Part shown: piece after piece, positions 1 through 5,520 of the stretch | Numbering within the stretch: the first letter of the stretch is position 1 | Layout of the letters: each line of letters begins with the position of its first letter | Source of the DNA: a virus | Length of the DNA: 25,388 nucleotides | Virus record (IMG/VR): IMGVR_UViG_3300017781_000115 | Coordinates: 1 to 25,388 of that record | Strand: one strand, 5' to 3' | Notes under the pieces: model-generated | Told to the model about the DNA's origin: nothing | The model's database searches: none | What the model saw: only the letters and a program-made list of their open reading frames with translations | Made by a program: the position numbers and the translations under genes

Positions 1-40
1 TAATTTTTTATAAAAAATATTTTTTAAGAGGTATTCAGAG

Positions 41-424
41 ATGCAGACCATTATTGAAAACTCCCCCCGGTCTTCAATCAAGATTGAATCCCCCCACGTC
101 GAAATTGATTTAGATCTATCACCTTTTCTGAAGATAGATATGGTAGATACAATTCAACCTATCACTACTTCACAGACTGTTTCTACACCTGTTACTACGC
201 AGGTGAAGTACACTAGTGTTGATGGACCTTATACTCGTAAAAGAGATGGTGCATCAATCATGTACCTGAGACAGGATGAGACTGTAAGGTTCGACCCTGA
301 GACAGGAGAGATGTTCGATGACAGTAAGTCTAGAATGTTACTCTATACTCCGGAGAGAATGGAACAGTGCAAGGAGATACTATCCACTATAGGATACATC
401 TACCGTACTGTTACAACGAAGTAG
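41..424 (+). CDS. Hypothetical phage protein, 127 aa
   Basis: I do not recognise this protein. The ATG at 41 is the first possible start after an in-frame stop at 11-13, and it has an AGAGG stretch about 9 bases upstream, one of very few Shine-Dalgarno-like sites in the window. The N-terminal half is rich in Ser/Thr/Pro/Ile and looks low-complexity. The C-terminal half (about residues 60-127) is more globular, with a DPETGEMFDD segment near residues 85-95 and a helix-like stretch after it. No signal peptide or membrane segment is evident. The 5' part of the gene uses C-runs (CCCCCC) that are unusual for this AT-rich region. It is followed by a structured spacer and a strong terminator (492-550), so it probably ends a transcription unit that begins left of the window. 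Confidence 0.72.
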   Translation: MQTIIENSPRSSIKIESPHVEIDLDLSPFLKIDMVDTIQPITTSQTVSTPVTTQVKYTSVDGPYTRKRDGASIMYLRQDETVRFDPETGEMFDDSKSRMLLYTPERMEQCKEILSTIGYIYRTVTTK

Positions 425-550
425 TGGGAACTAACTATCCAGCCAGATAGAGTTCAGAAGTCATTATACACTTCTTTAATCAGTATGATACACCACTCAT
501 CCCTTGACTAAGCAACTACGGCTAAATTTGGATGAGTGGTTTCTTTTTTT
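425..550 (+). terminator. Intrinsic terminator with structured leader
   Basis: An 11-bp perfect stem pairs 492-502 (ACCACTCATCC) with 530-540 (GGATGAGTGGT) around a 27-nt loop, followed directly by TTCTTTTTTT at 541-550. Two smaller hairpins precede it: CTATC 435-439 with GATAG 446-450, and AGAAG 456-460 with CTTCT 471-475. This is a textbook rho-independent terminator with an unusually large loop. The three tandem hairpins could also form a small RNA that remains as the 3' end of the upstream transcript. Confidence 0.75.
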
Positions 551-582
551 TATTCAGATCTATTTACCTTTACTTAGTAAGG
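544..582 (+). promoter_or_regulatory. Repeat motif copy 1, putative promoter
   Basis: The stretch reads T-run, TATTCAGATC, five bases, ACCTTTACTTAG (ACCTTTAC at 566-573). Two more copies lie at 861-899 and 998-1036, each right after an intrinsic terminator and upstream of the next transcribed unit. Here it sits 33 bases before the start of the 82-aa gene. The promoter role is inferred from position; the motif itself is seen directly. Confidence 0.45.
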
Positions 583-605
583 ATATTAATTTAAAAGATA
601 AAGAT

Positions 606-854
606 ATGCATATTTTAGAAGATGTGAAGTCGACACTTAAACACAGACAAGAGGAATTATTTAAACTAGGTAAGAAGGCTGAGACATTAAACTCTCTTAC
701 TAGAACATTGTTAGAGTCACTACAAACACTCTTAAGAGAGGGTGATATGTCTTACAATTATGATGATAGAAAGCGTATGAAGGCTAAGACTGATGAGTTA
801 ATCTCAGGTATTAATGCTAATCTACAGATAGAAGACATGATGGAAGAGAGTTAG
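606..854 (+). CDS. Small helical hypothetical protein, 82 aa
   Basis: This is a short, highly charged, probably all-helical protein with Leu/Lys/Glu repeats suggestive of a coiled coil (about residues 5-45). No known family is recognised. The frame is open from a TTG at 504, but that start would lie inside the loop of the upstream terminator and the first 34 residues would be read through its stem and T-run. The ATG at 606 is therefore the likelier start; it follows putative promoter copy 1 by 33 bases. The TAG stop lies in the loop of the next terminator (844-868), so the gene and its terminator are tightly packed into one monocistronic unit. Confidence 0.62.
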   Translation: MHILEDVKSTLKHRQEELFKLGKKAETLNSLTRTLLESLQTLLREGDMSYNYDDRKRMKAKTDELISGINANLQIEDMMEES

Positions 855-868
855 TCTCTCTTTTTTTT
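844..868 (+). terminator. Intrinsic terminator
   Basis: AAGAGAG (844-850) pairs with CTCTCTT (856-862) around a 5-nt loop that contains the stop codon of the preceding gene, and it runs into an eight-base T-tract. The strand is assigned from the T-run. Confidence 0.8.
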
Positions 869-899
869 ATTTAGATCCAAGACCTTTACTTAATTTTGG
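861..899 (+). promoter_or_regulatory. Repeat motif copy 2, putative promoter
   Basis: T-run, ATTTAGATC (ATC 875-877), four bases, ACCTTTAC (882-889), then TAATTTTG at 891-898, which also fits the Bacteroidota TAnnTTTG -7 element. It lies between a terminator and a roughly 100-nt unit with no open reading frame that itself ends in a terminator. Confidence 0.48.
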
Positions 900-1001
900 T
901 AAGCTAGTTTAATAATCTAGTGTTGAGTATGTGTGTGTGAGACACAGTAAGGACAGTATTACGACCTCTGAGTAAATGTAAGAGTTTACTGTCTTTATTT
1001 T
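900..1001 (+). ncRNA. Putative small RNA unit, about 100 nt
   Basis: No reading frame of useful length is present between motif copy 2 and the T-run near 1000. The 3' end can fold in two exclusive ways. AGTAAA (971-976) can pair with TTTACT (985-990), giving a hairpin before GTCTTTATTTTTTT. Alternatively GACAGTA (952-958) can pair with TACTGTC (987-993). A bounded unit with promoter-like and terminator-like ends but no gene suggests a small RNA. The GTATGTGTGTGT at 927-938 recurs at 1035-1046, downstream of motif copy 3. Confidence 0.42.
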
Positions 1002-1004
1002 TTT
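971..1004 (+). terminator. Probable intrinsic terminator
   Basis: A 6-bp stem (971-976 with 985-990) with an 8-nt loop precedes GTCTTTATTTTTTT. The alternative pairing of 952-958 with 987-993 would place a 7-bp stem next to the same T-run, so termination is plausible in either fold. Confidence 0.55.
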
Positions 1005-1036
1005 ATTTAAATCTATGACCTTTACTAAAGTGTGGT
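998..1036 (+). promoter_or_regulatory. Repeat motif copy 3, putative promoter, with long leader
   Basis: T-run, ATTTAAATC (ATC 1011-1013), four bases, ACCTTTAC (1018-1025). It is followed by a 250-base AT-rich leader (1037-1285) that holds no gene. The leader contains the palindrome AGAGTACTCT near 1136-1145 and otherwise nothing I can name. The next gene starts at 1286, so this copy would drive it with a long 5' untranslated region. Confidence 0.42.
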
Positions 1037-1285
1037 ATGTGTGTGTATCATTCGTCTACTTGTATCTCGAATTACATTCCTATTCGTGTGTAAAACAACT
1101 CAACACTTAAAGAACTAAACGATTTAACGAAAATAAGAGTACTCTTAGACACTGTATACTCATACACCTACCATTTTAACTAACATTTTAATCATTGTTA
1201 TTACAGTATATTACTATATATATAGCCAAAGTTGTGATAACACCAAAACCGAAGAGTACAATGTGTAAACCGTACAAAAGAAACA

Positions 1286-2011
1286 ATGGATCAAAACAGA
1301 GTAAAACAATTCGTAGCAAACTTACCAGAAAATGAATGTGCAGCTATCTCTTTAACTCGTATTAAAGACGACAAGAAAACAGGTGCAAAAACATTTCAAA
1401 TAGAGTTTGGACAGAAATTAACTGATACAAAAGTATCAACAGCTTCAGGTACTAATTTTGTACAACTAGCACAAGCGTCTAACCCTTCATTCTCTCCTTC
1501 TTCAGGTTGTAGAAGACATTGGTTAAACTTTATGGAGCCTGAGTTAAAACAGTATTTCCCTAATCTTGATATGAATGCAGTAAGTCAATTACCTATCAGA
1601 ACAAGTTCAAGTGCAGGACCAGGAATATTTATCGGAGAAACTAGTCCGAGTATTACACATAATGGATTACAAAAGTATTACAGAATATGTGTGAACGAGG
1701 TGTTTGAATCAGATGCCAACGATTATGAACTCAATAACATTGAGAAAGAGGCAAAGAAAGCAGGTGCAACAGGTAGATTCATCAAAGGTATGAACCCTGA
1801 AACAAATGCAGTAGAACATGTGTTCAGTAGAACATTATTGAAAGCTGCAACAAGAAATGAAGACGGTACATATACTAACGAGAACGGGTGGAAACACAAC
1901 GAAATCGCAGAGTATGTGGCTGCTGATAATCCTTATCAAGACGGTGTTGTTGTCAACACTGAAACAGGAGAAATAACAGATGCTGTTACATCTCTCCCTT
2001 CATTATCTTAA
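1286..2011 (+). CDS. Hypothetical phage protein, 241 aa
   Basis: I do not recognise the family. The protein is soluble, with no membrane segment. It has a Ser/Gly-rich stretch around residues 48-75 that includes a Cys (SSGCRRHW), a second Gly/Ser segment around residues 105-120, and a C-terminal tail with the repeat-like phrase VNTETGEIT. Start and stop are clear and the frame is intact. It is transcribed alone: a repeat-motif promoter candidate and a 250-base leader lie upstream, and a hairpin with a pyrimidine tail lies 28 bases downstream. The long leader and isolated unit would suit an early or abundantly made protein, but that is inference only. Confidence 0.8.
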   Translation: MDQNRVKQFVANLPENECAAISLTRIKDDKKTGAKTFQIEFGQKLTDTKVSTASGTNFVQLAQASNPSFSPSSGCRRHWLNFMEPELKQYFPNLDMNAVSQLPIRTSSSAGPGIFIGETSPSITHNGLQKYYRICVNEVFESDANDYELNNIEKEAKKAGATGRFIKGMNPETNAVEHVFSRTLLKAATRNEDGTYTNENGWKHNEIAEYVAADNPYQDGVVVNTETGEITDAVTSLPSLS

Positions 2012-2038
2012 TGATTAAACTGGCTGGAATATGAACTT

Positions 2039-2080
2039 GAGAGTGTGTGATGCACTCTCTTGTTCTTCCTTTTTCTTAAC
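2039..2080 (+). terminator. Probable intrinsic terminator
   Basis: GAGAGTG (2039-2045) pairs with CACTCTC (2053-2059) around a 7-nt loop, followed by TTGTTCTTCCTTTTTCTT. The tail is pyrimidine-rich, not a pure T-run, so strength is moderate. Confidence 0.6.
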
Positions 2081-2100
2081 AATAAAAAATATATAATCAA

Positions 2101-2334
2101 ATGAAATCAATTTTAAAACACTTAATAGATACATTGTTTGTATCATTATTATACATCGGAGTAATAGTATTTCCATTATTTGTACTGTTAAATATCTTAG
2201 GTCCGTGTGACCTTGGTAGTGGAATAACAAACTTAGTAGCTATTATATTTGCAGTAATATTTACTATTGCGTGTAGACTAGCTATCAGAGAAGCAAGAAT
2301 TAACCATAATCGTGGTGAAAGATTCTTGTTTTAA
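2101..2334 (+). CDS. Small membrane protein with two predicted TM segments, 77 aa
   Basis: Two hydrophobic segments are visible, at about residues 10-33 (with LLYIGVIVFPLFVLL) and about residues 42-60 (with LVAIIFAVIFTIA), separated by a short Gly/Asp-rich turn and followed by a basic C-terminal tail. By the positive-inside rule the tail would be cytoplasmic, with both ends inside. Such small double-spanning proteins in phages can act in lysis, superinfection exclusion or host membrane modification, and nothing here decides between these. The start follows an A/T-rich leader without a Shine-Dalgarno motif, as expected for a Bacteroidota phage. It is the last gene before a 390-base block of structured non-coding sequence. 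Confidence 0.7.
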   Translation: MKSILKHLIDTLFVSLLYIGVIVFPLFVLLNILGPCDLGSGITNLVAIIFAVIFTIACRLAIREARINHNRGERFLF

Positions 2335-2340
2335 AAATAC

Positions 2341-2410
2341 TGGAGCTTTATCTAATTGAGTGGTCGAACTCATTAGGACAGACAGGTTTGATCTCCTGTC
2401 TGTTGCTCCG
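2341..2410 (+). ncRNA. tRNA-like three-way RNA element 1
   Basis: GGAGC (2342-2346) pairs with GCTCC (2405-2409), with an extra T-G pair outside. Inside are two hairpins with almost no linker between them. The first is CTAAT.GAGT (2352-2361) with ACTCATTAG (2368-2376), loop GGTCGA. The second is a 9-bp perfect stem, ACAGACAGG (2378-2386) with CCTGTCTGT (2395-2403), loop TTTGATCT. The GAGTGGTCGAA string is identical to D-arm sequence found in type II tRNAs (Ser/Leu), and the second loop could be read either as an anticodon loop or as a T-loop. At 70 nt with only two arms it is not a canonical tRNA. A T5 run follows at about 2418-2422. Confidence 0.5.
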
Positions 2411-2433
2411 TACGATATTTTTAATCAGAAGAA

Positions 2434-2608
2434 TTGGAGCCAGGGGCTACATTTACTAATCAGGAACGATTAGCCAATATTTATATTGGGTATGTAAAGT
2501 TGGTCACGGATTACTCTTGAATAAGAGTCCATTCTACGCATCTATAAAATTACTTTGATAGAGGCATGAATGAGTAATGTATTGATAGTAATTCGAATCC
2601 TCCGCACC
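2434..2608 (+). ncRNA. Large structured RNA element 2
   Basis: Many local stems nest here. AGCC (2438-2441) pairs with GGCT (2445-2448). TTTAC (2452-2456) with GTAAA (2494-2498) can enclose two perfect 6-bp hairpins, CTAATC/GATTAG (2456-2473, sharing base 2456) and CCAATA/TATTGG (2474-2489). ACTCTT/AAGAGT (2513-2528) competes with ATTACTC/GAGTAAT (2510-2516 with 2572-2578). The latter would enclose CATTC/GAATG (2530-2534 with 2568-2572, sharing base 2572) and GCATCTAT/ATAGAGGC (2538-2565, one mismatch). The 3' end carries a T-loop-like TTCGAAT followed by CCTCC that could pair with GGAG near 2436. No reading frame is present. Confidence 0.5.
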
Positions 2609-2624
2609 TCTTTTGATTGAATCT

Positions 2625-2691
2625 GTATGAGTCAGTAATAGTATTGCTTGGAGCCTAGGGCTTAGGGTTAACGCTATTACTAGACTTATGC
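2625..2691 (+). ncRNA. Long-stem RNA element 3
   Basis: A 17-bp helix forms between 2625-2641 (GTATGAGTCAGTAATAG) and 2674-2691, with one bulged A at 2682 and two G-U pairs. The 32-nt loop contains AGCC (2652-2655) pairing with GGCT (2659-2662). The 15-nt string TTGGAGCC-nnn-GGCT at 2648-2662 matches that at 2434-2448 apart from the three variable bases, so elements 2 and 3 share a motif. There is no T-run after the helix, so it is not an ordinary terminator. Confidence 0.52.
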
Positions 2692-2727
2692 TTAAAATAA
2701 ATGTTTAATTTAAAATAATAGAATAAA

Positions 2728-2991
2728 ATGGTAATAGATAATCATATAATATTATATTTGCTGATGTTTGTTTTTGGTGTAGTTGTGGGTATTTATATTA
2801 TGACTCAAGTAGAAGCTGAGCAGAACGATAAATTAATGACTAACATTCTTGAAATGGACGATAACATTCAGACATATAAGGAAGAAGTAGATAAGCTAAT
2901 TGTAGCTAAAAGAAATGTTGAGATAGAGCTCAAGTTATATAAAATAAAGGATGAACAGCTTAAAGAAGTGGGTAAATTCCTTGAATCATGA
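2728..2991 (+). CDS. Membrane-anchored coiled-coil protein, 87 aa
   Basis: The N terminus (about residues 5-25, with IILYLLMFVFGVVVGIYIM) is a single hydrophobic segment, and the rest (about residues 28-87) is a charged, heptad-like helix rich in Glu, Lys, Leu and Ile. This is the shape of an inner-membrane spanin or other anchored coiled-coil protein, but I see no outer-membrane lipoprotein partner nearby, so the lysis role is only one possibility. Its stop overlaps the next gene's start (ATGA at 2988), implying translational coupling. The start lies in the A/T-rich context AATAGAATAAAATGG, which is very similar to that of the reductase gene at 3536. Confidence 0.72.
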   Translation: MVIDNHIILYLLMFVFGVVVGIYIMTQVEAEQNDKLMTNILEMDDNIQTYKEEVDKLIVAKRNVEIELKLYKIKDEQLKEVGKFLES

Positions 2992-3215
2992 GTAAATATC
3001 AACATATAATCGATGAAATTTCACCTAAAAAGTGTGAAACAGTAACAAAACCAAGATCTAATTGGCGTGAAAAGGTTTATCCACCGCCAACAATCTGGGT
3101 TAGTGAAGAAACAGTAAAAAAAGAAAGAAAGTATGGCAAAAGAAAGCAAAAAAAAGAAAGAAAACAAGTGGAAAAGTTATGGTGTCCCCATTGCGGAACC
3201 ATTATCAGGAAATAA
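2988..3215 (+). CDS. Small basic protein with C-terminal zinc-knuckle half, 75 aa
   Basis: The protein is strongly basic (a Lys/Arg run at about residues 44-62) and ends with LWCPHCGTIIRK, a single CxxC knuckle typical of half a zinc ribbon. A second Cys pair is missing, so metal binding would need a dimer or a partner. It is coupled to the upstream gene through an ATGA overlap. The last 83 bases are also read in the +1 frame by the next gene. Function unknown; nucleic-acid binding is plausible from charge and the knuckle. Confidence 0.6.
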   Translation: MSKYQHIIDEISPKKCETVTKPRSNWREKVYPPPTIWVSEETVKKERKYGKRKQKKERKQVEKLWCPHCGTIIRK

Positions 3216-3348
3216 GGACTCTGCATTTTTTGATATTGACCTAGATCCTCAGCGTAAAGAGGATGAATCTTATGAAGACTATAAGATAAGACAAAAACAG
3301 GTTAAAAAAAGAATAAAAATTCATCTAAGGGGTAAGAAAGTTAACTAA
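3133..3348 (+). CDS. Small phage protein, 71 aa, overlapping start
   Basis: The frame begins inside the preceding gene and runs 133 bases beyond it. The first 15 residues are Lys-rich because the shared DNA is A-rich. The non-overlapping part is clearly protein-like: an acidic segment (FFDIDLDPQRKEDE) and then ESYEDYKIRQKQVKKRIKIHLRG. That last pattern recalls a recurrent short phage protein with an ExYExYKxRQK motif, but I cannot name the family with certainty. An internal start after the overlap is not available (no later ATG), so the ATG at 3133 is used. It ends just before a TATCTTTG promoter-like match at 3355-3362. Confidence 0.55.
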   Translation: MAKESKKKKENKWKSYGVPIAEPLSGNKDSAFFDIDLDPQRKEDESYEDYKIRQKQVKKRIKIHLRGKKVN

Positions 3349-3354
3349 TTTAGT

Positions 3355-3362
3355 TATCTTTG
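3355..3362 (+). promoter_or_regulatory. TAnnTTTG-like promoter element
   Basis: TATCTTTG fits the Bacteroidota sigma-ABfr -7 consensus TAnnTTTG. No convincing -33 TTTG is seen. It lies 36-45 bases upstream of the tRNA-like element and about 175 bases before the reductase start, so it could drive both. Confidence 0.4.
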
Positions 3363-3397
3363 CTACCCTTTTGGAAACTCAACACTACTCAAAATAC

Positions 3398-3509
3398 AAT
3401 GTATTATAGAGTAGGCAATGTTGGAATGTGCTTCAAAGAGAGAGTAACCATGGTGCTCGAAACAGAATTCTGTTTTTAGGTTCGACTCCTAGCTACTCTG
3501 TAATACATT
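3398..3509 (+). ncRNA. Type II tRNA-like element with 17-bp closing stem
   Basis: The core (3408-3500, 93 nt) has a 7-bp acceptor-like stem AGAGTAG/CTACTCT and a T-arm TTAGG-TTCGACT-CCTAG (3476-3492). A perfect palindromic variable arm lies at 3460-3475. An anticodon-like arm GAGTA/TGCTC (3442-3458) has the 7-nt loop ACCATGG, which would present CAU. A D-arm-like GCA/TGC (3415-3431) has a GG-containing 11-nt loop. Departures from a real tRNA are: no positions 8-9, a 10-nt insertion before the anticodon arm, C at position 33 and G at 37. The stem continues through a T-G pair and nine more pairs (3398-3406 with 3501-3509), giving 17 bp. It is either a degenerate tRNA or a tRNA mimic. Confidence 0.5.
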
Positions 3510-3535
3510 TATAAACATAATAAAATAGAATAAAA

Positions 3536-5389
3536 ATGGAAGTATCTAATCAGATATTGAGCGACATCGTCGTCTTTAATAAATACGCCAAGTTCCTACC
3601 CTCACTAGGTAGGAGAGAAACATTTAGTGAAATATGTAATCGTTATGGAGATATGATGATTGCTAAACATCCTCACATGGAAAAGGATATAAAAGAAGCC
3701 ATGAAAGCAGTAAAAGAAAGAAAATTATTACCTTCGATGAGGGCTATGCAATTCGCGGGAGTTGCTATAACTAAGTCAGAATCAAGGATTTATAACTGTG
3801 CGTATTTACCAATAGATGACTATAGAGCATTCTCTGAGATCATGTTCCTTTTACTAGGAGGAACAGGTGTTGGATACTCTGTACAATTCAAACACGTAAG
3901 AAATTTACCAGAAATAGTTAAACCTATGAAAACCCAAAAATATGTAATTGGGGATTCAATAGAAGGTTGGGCTGATTCTGTACGACATCTAATCGGAAGC
4001 TATCTGGGGATTAGGAAGACGAAGCCAGTTTTTGACTTCTCTGACATTCGTCCGAAAGGGTCCCGATTAGTAACAGCTGGTGGTAAAGCACCAGGACCTG
4101 AGCCACTTAAAGTGTGCTTATTTCATTTAGAAACATTATTAAACAGAAAAGAAACAGGAAGTTCTCTTACTCCCCTGGAGGTGCACGATATGGTATGTTA
4201 TATTGCCGACGCAGTGCTTGCAGGAGGTATTAGGAGAGCGGCATTGATCTCATTATTCTCAATGGATGATGAAGAGATGCTAACAAGTAAATATGGAAAT
4301 TGGTGGGAGCTTAATCCTCAACGAGGAAGGGCTAACAACAGTGCAGTAATTCGTAGACACCGCATCACTAAAGTTGAATTCAATAGGTTTTGGAAAAAAG
4401 TTAAAGAATCTAACGCTGGTGAGCCAGGTATGTATTTCACTAATAATAGTGATTATGGTACAAACCCCTGCTGTGAAATTGCTCTAAAACCATTTCAATT
4501 TTGTAATCTAACTGAGGTTAACGTTTCAAATATTGAGTCACAAGAAGATTTATCGAATCGTGTTAAACTAGCATCATTACTGGGTACTCTACAGGCTAGT
4601 TTCACGGATTTCCATTATCTTCGACCAATATGGAGAACAACAACTGAGAATGACGCCTTAATTGGTGTCGGGATGACAGGAATAGGAAGTGGTACAATTT
4701 TGAAGTATGATTTAGAATCAGCAGCGAAAGTTGCAAATGAAGCTAATGAGCACTATGCAAAATTATTAGGAGTGAATAAAGCATCGAGGGTAACTACTAT
4801 CAAACCTTCAGGTACTACGAGTTGTGTATTAGGGACATCTTCAGGAATCCATGCATGGCATAACGACTATTACATTAGACGTATGCAATGTACAAAGGAT
4901 GAGGATTTATATAAATATTTGGCCAAAGCTCATCCTGAGTTGGTAGCTGATATGAAATTAATACCAAACTCTGCAGTGATTGAGATCCCTCAAAAGGCTC
5001 CTGCTAATTCCATTTTACGACATAAAGAAACAGCTCTTGAATTACTTGAAAGGATTAAATTATTTAATCTTGATTGGGTAAGACAGGGACATCGTTCAGG
5101 TGATAATACTAACAATGTATCAGCTACTGTATCCATTAAAGAAAAAGAATGGAAAGAAGTAGGTGAGTGGATGTGGGCTAACAGAGACACATTCAATGGT
5201 TTAAGTATACTACCATACGATGGAGGATCATATACTCAAGCACCATTCGAAAACATATCAAAATCAAAATACTATTCAATGATTAATTCATTGAAAGCTA
5301 TTGACTTACGTAAAATCAAAGAATTAGATGATAATACGACGAGGAGCCAAGAAATAGCATGTGCAGGCGGGTCTTGTGAAATAGTATAA
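3536..5389 (+). CDS. nrdJ: Adenosylcobalamin-dependent class II ribonucleotide reductase
   Basis: This enzyme reduces ribonucleotides to deoxyribonucleotides using a thiyl radical made with adenosylcobalamin (vitamin B12), feeding phage DNA synthesis. The signature residues of the monomeric Lactobacillus-type RTPR are all present: a redox Cys at 88 (YNCAYLP), NPCCEI at 310-315 (thiyl-radical Cys 312, Glu 314), the second redox Cys 323 exactly 11 residues later, the KPSGTTSC loop near residue 425, and a C-terminal CAGGSC pair (609 and 614) that re-reduces the active site. At 617 aa it is shorter than the roughly 740-aa Lactobacillus enzyme; the loss lies mostly between Cys 88 and Cys 312. B12 dependence means the enzyme works without oxygen but needs cobalamin from the host. 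It follows a tRNA-like RNA, and its leader AATAGAATAAAAATGG lacks a Shine-Dalgarno motif. Confidence 0.95.
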   Translation: MEVSNQILSDIVVFNKYAKFLPSLGRRETFSEICNRYGDMMIAKHPHMEKDIKEAMKAVKERKLLPSMRAMQFAGVAITKSESRIYNCAYLPIDDYRAFSEIMFLLLGGTGVGYSVQFKHVRNLPEIVKPMKTQKYVIGDSIEGWADSVRHLIGSYLGIRKTKPVFDFSDIRPKGSRLVTAGGKAPGPEPLKVCLFHLETLLNRKETGSSLTPLEVHDMVCYIADAVLAGGIRRAALISLFSMDDEEMLTSKYGNWWELNPQRGRANNSAVIRRHRITKVEFNRFWKKVKESNAGEPGMYFTNNSDYGTNPCCEIALKPFQFCNLTEVNVSNIESQEDLSNRVKLASLLGTLQASFTDFHYLRPIWRTTTENDALIGVGMTGIGSGTILKYDLESAAKVANEANEHYAKLLGVNKASRVTTIKPSGTTSCVLGTSSGIHAWHNDYYIRRMQCTKDEDLYKYLAKAHPELVADMKLIPNSAVIEIPQKAPANSILRHKETALELLERIKLFNLDWVRQGHRSGDNTNNVSATVSIKEKEWKEVGEWMWANRDTFNGLSILPYDGGSYTQAPFENISKSKYYSMINSLKAIDLRKIKELDDNTTRSQEIACAGGSCEIV

Positions 5390-5439
5390 GCATAAAAAAT
5401 CAGACTACAGGCATAGTTATTAATTTAAAACGATATTTT

Positions 5440-5520
5440 ATGTTACAAATAATAGTAATTGGACTAACCATAGGACTTTGTTGTCTCGCATGGGCAGTCC
5501 TATTTGGAAATGAAGAATAA
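5440..5520 (+). CDS. Tiny single-TM protein, 26 aa
   Basis: This short frame encodes about 20 consecutive hydrophobic residues (QIIVIGLTIGLCCLAWAVLF) after a two-residue N terminus, followed by GNEE, which is a convincing single membrane segment. The stop TAA shares its last base with the ATG of the next gene (TAATG at 5518-5522), a classic stop-start coupling arrangement. The ATG is preceded by an A/T-rich leader like those of the neighbouring genes. Function is unknown. Its size makes it easy to miss, but composition, position and coupling support it. Confidence 0.6.
   Translation: MLQIIVIGLTIGLCCLAWAVLFGNEE

Noticed and set aside
504-605. TTG start at 504 for the 82-aa gene
   Set aside because: It lies in the loop of a strong terminator and would translate its stem and T-run; the ATG at 606 is more credible.
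2015-2230. Minus-strand 71-aa frame over the small membrane gene
   Set aside because: It crosses a plus-strand terminator and a predicted two-TM gene, and has no features of its own.
2591-2608. Ordinary tRNA ending at the TTCGAATCC string
   Set aside because: The T-stem partner for CCTCC is missing next to the loop and no matching acceptor lies 70-95 bases upstream, so a canonical tRNA cannot be drawn.
3363-3535. Cobalamin riboswitch upstream of the B12-dependent reductase
   Set aside because: I looked for the B12 box (GCCACTG-like) and the usual core, and found neither; the sequence instead folds as a tRNA-like element.
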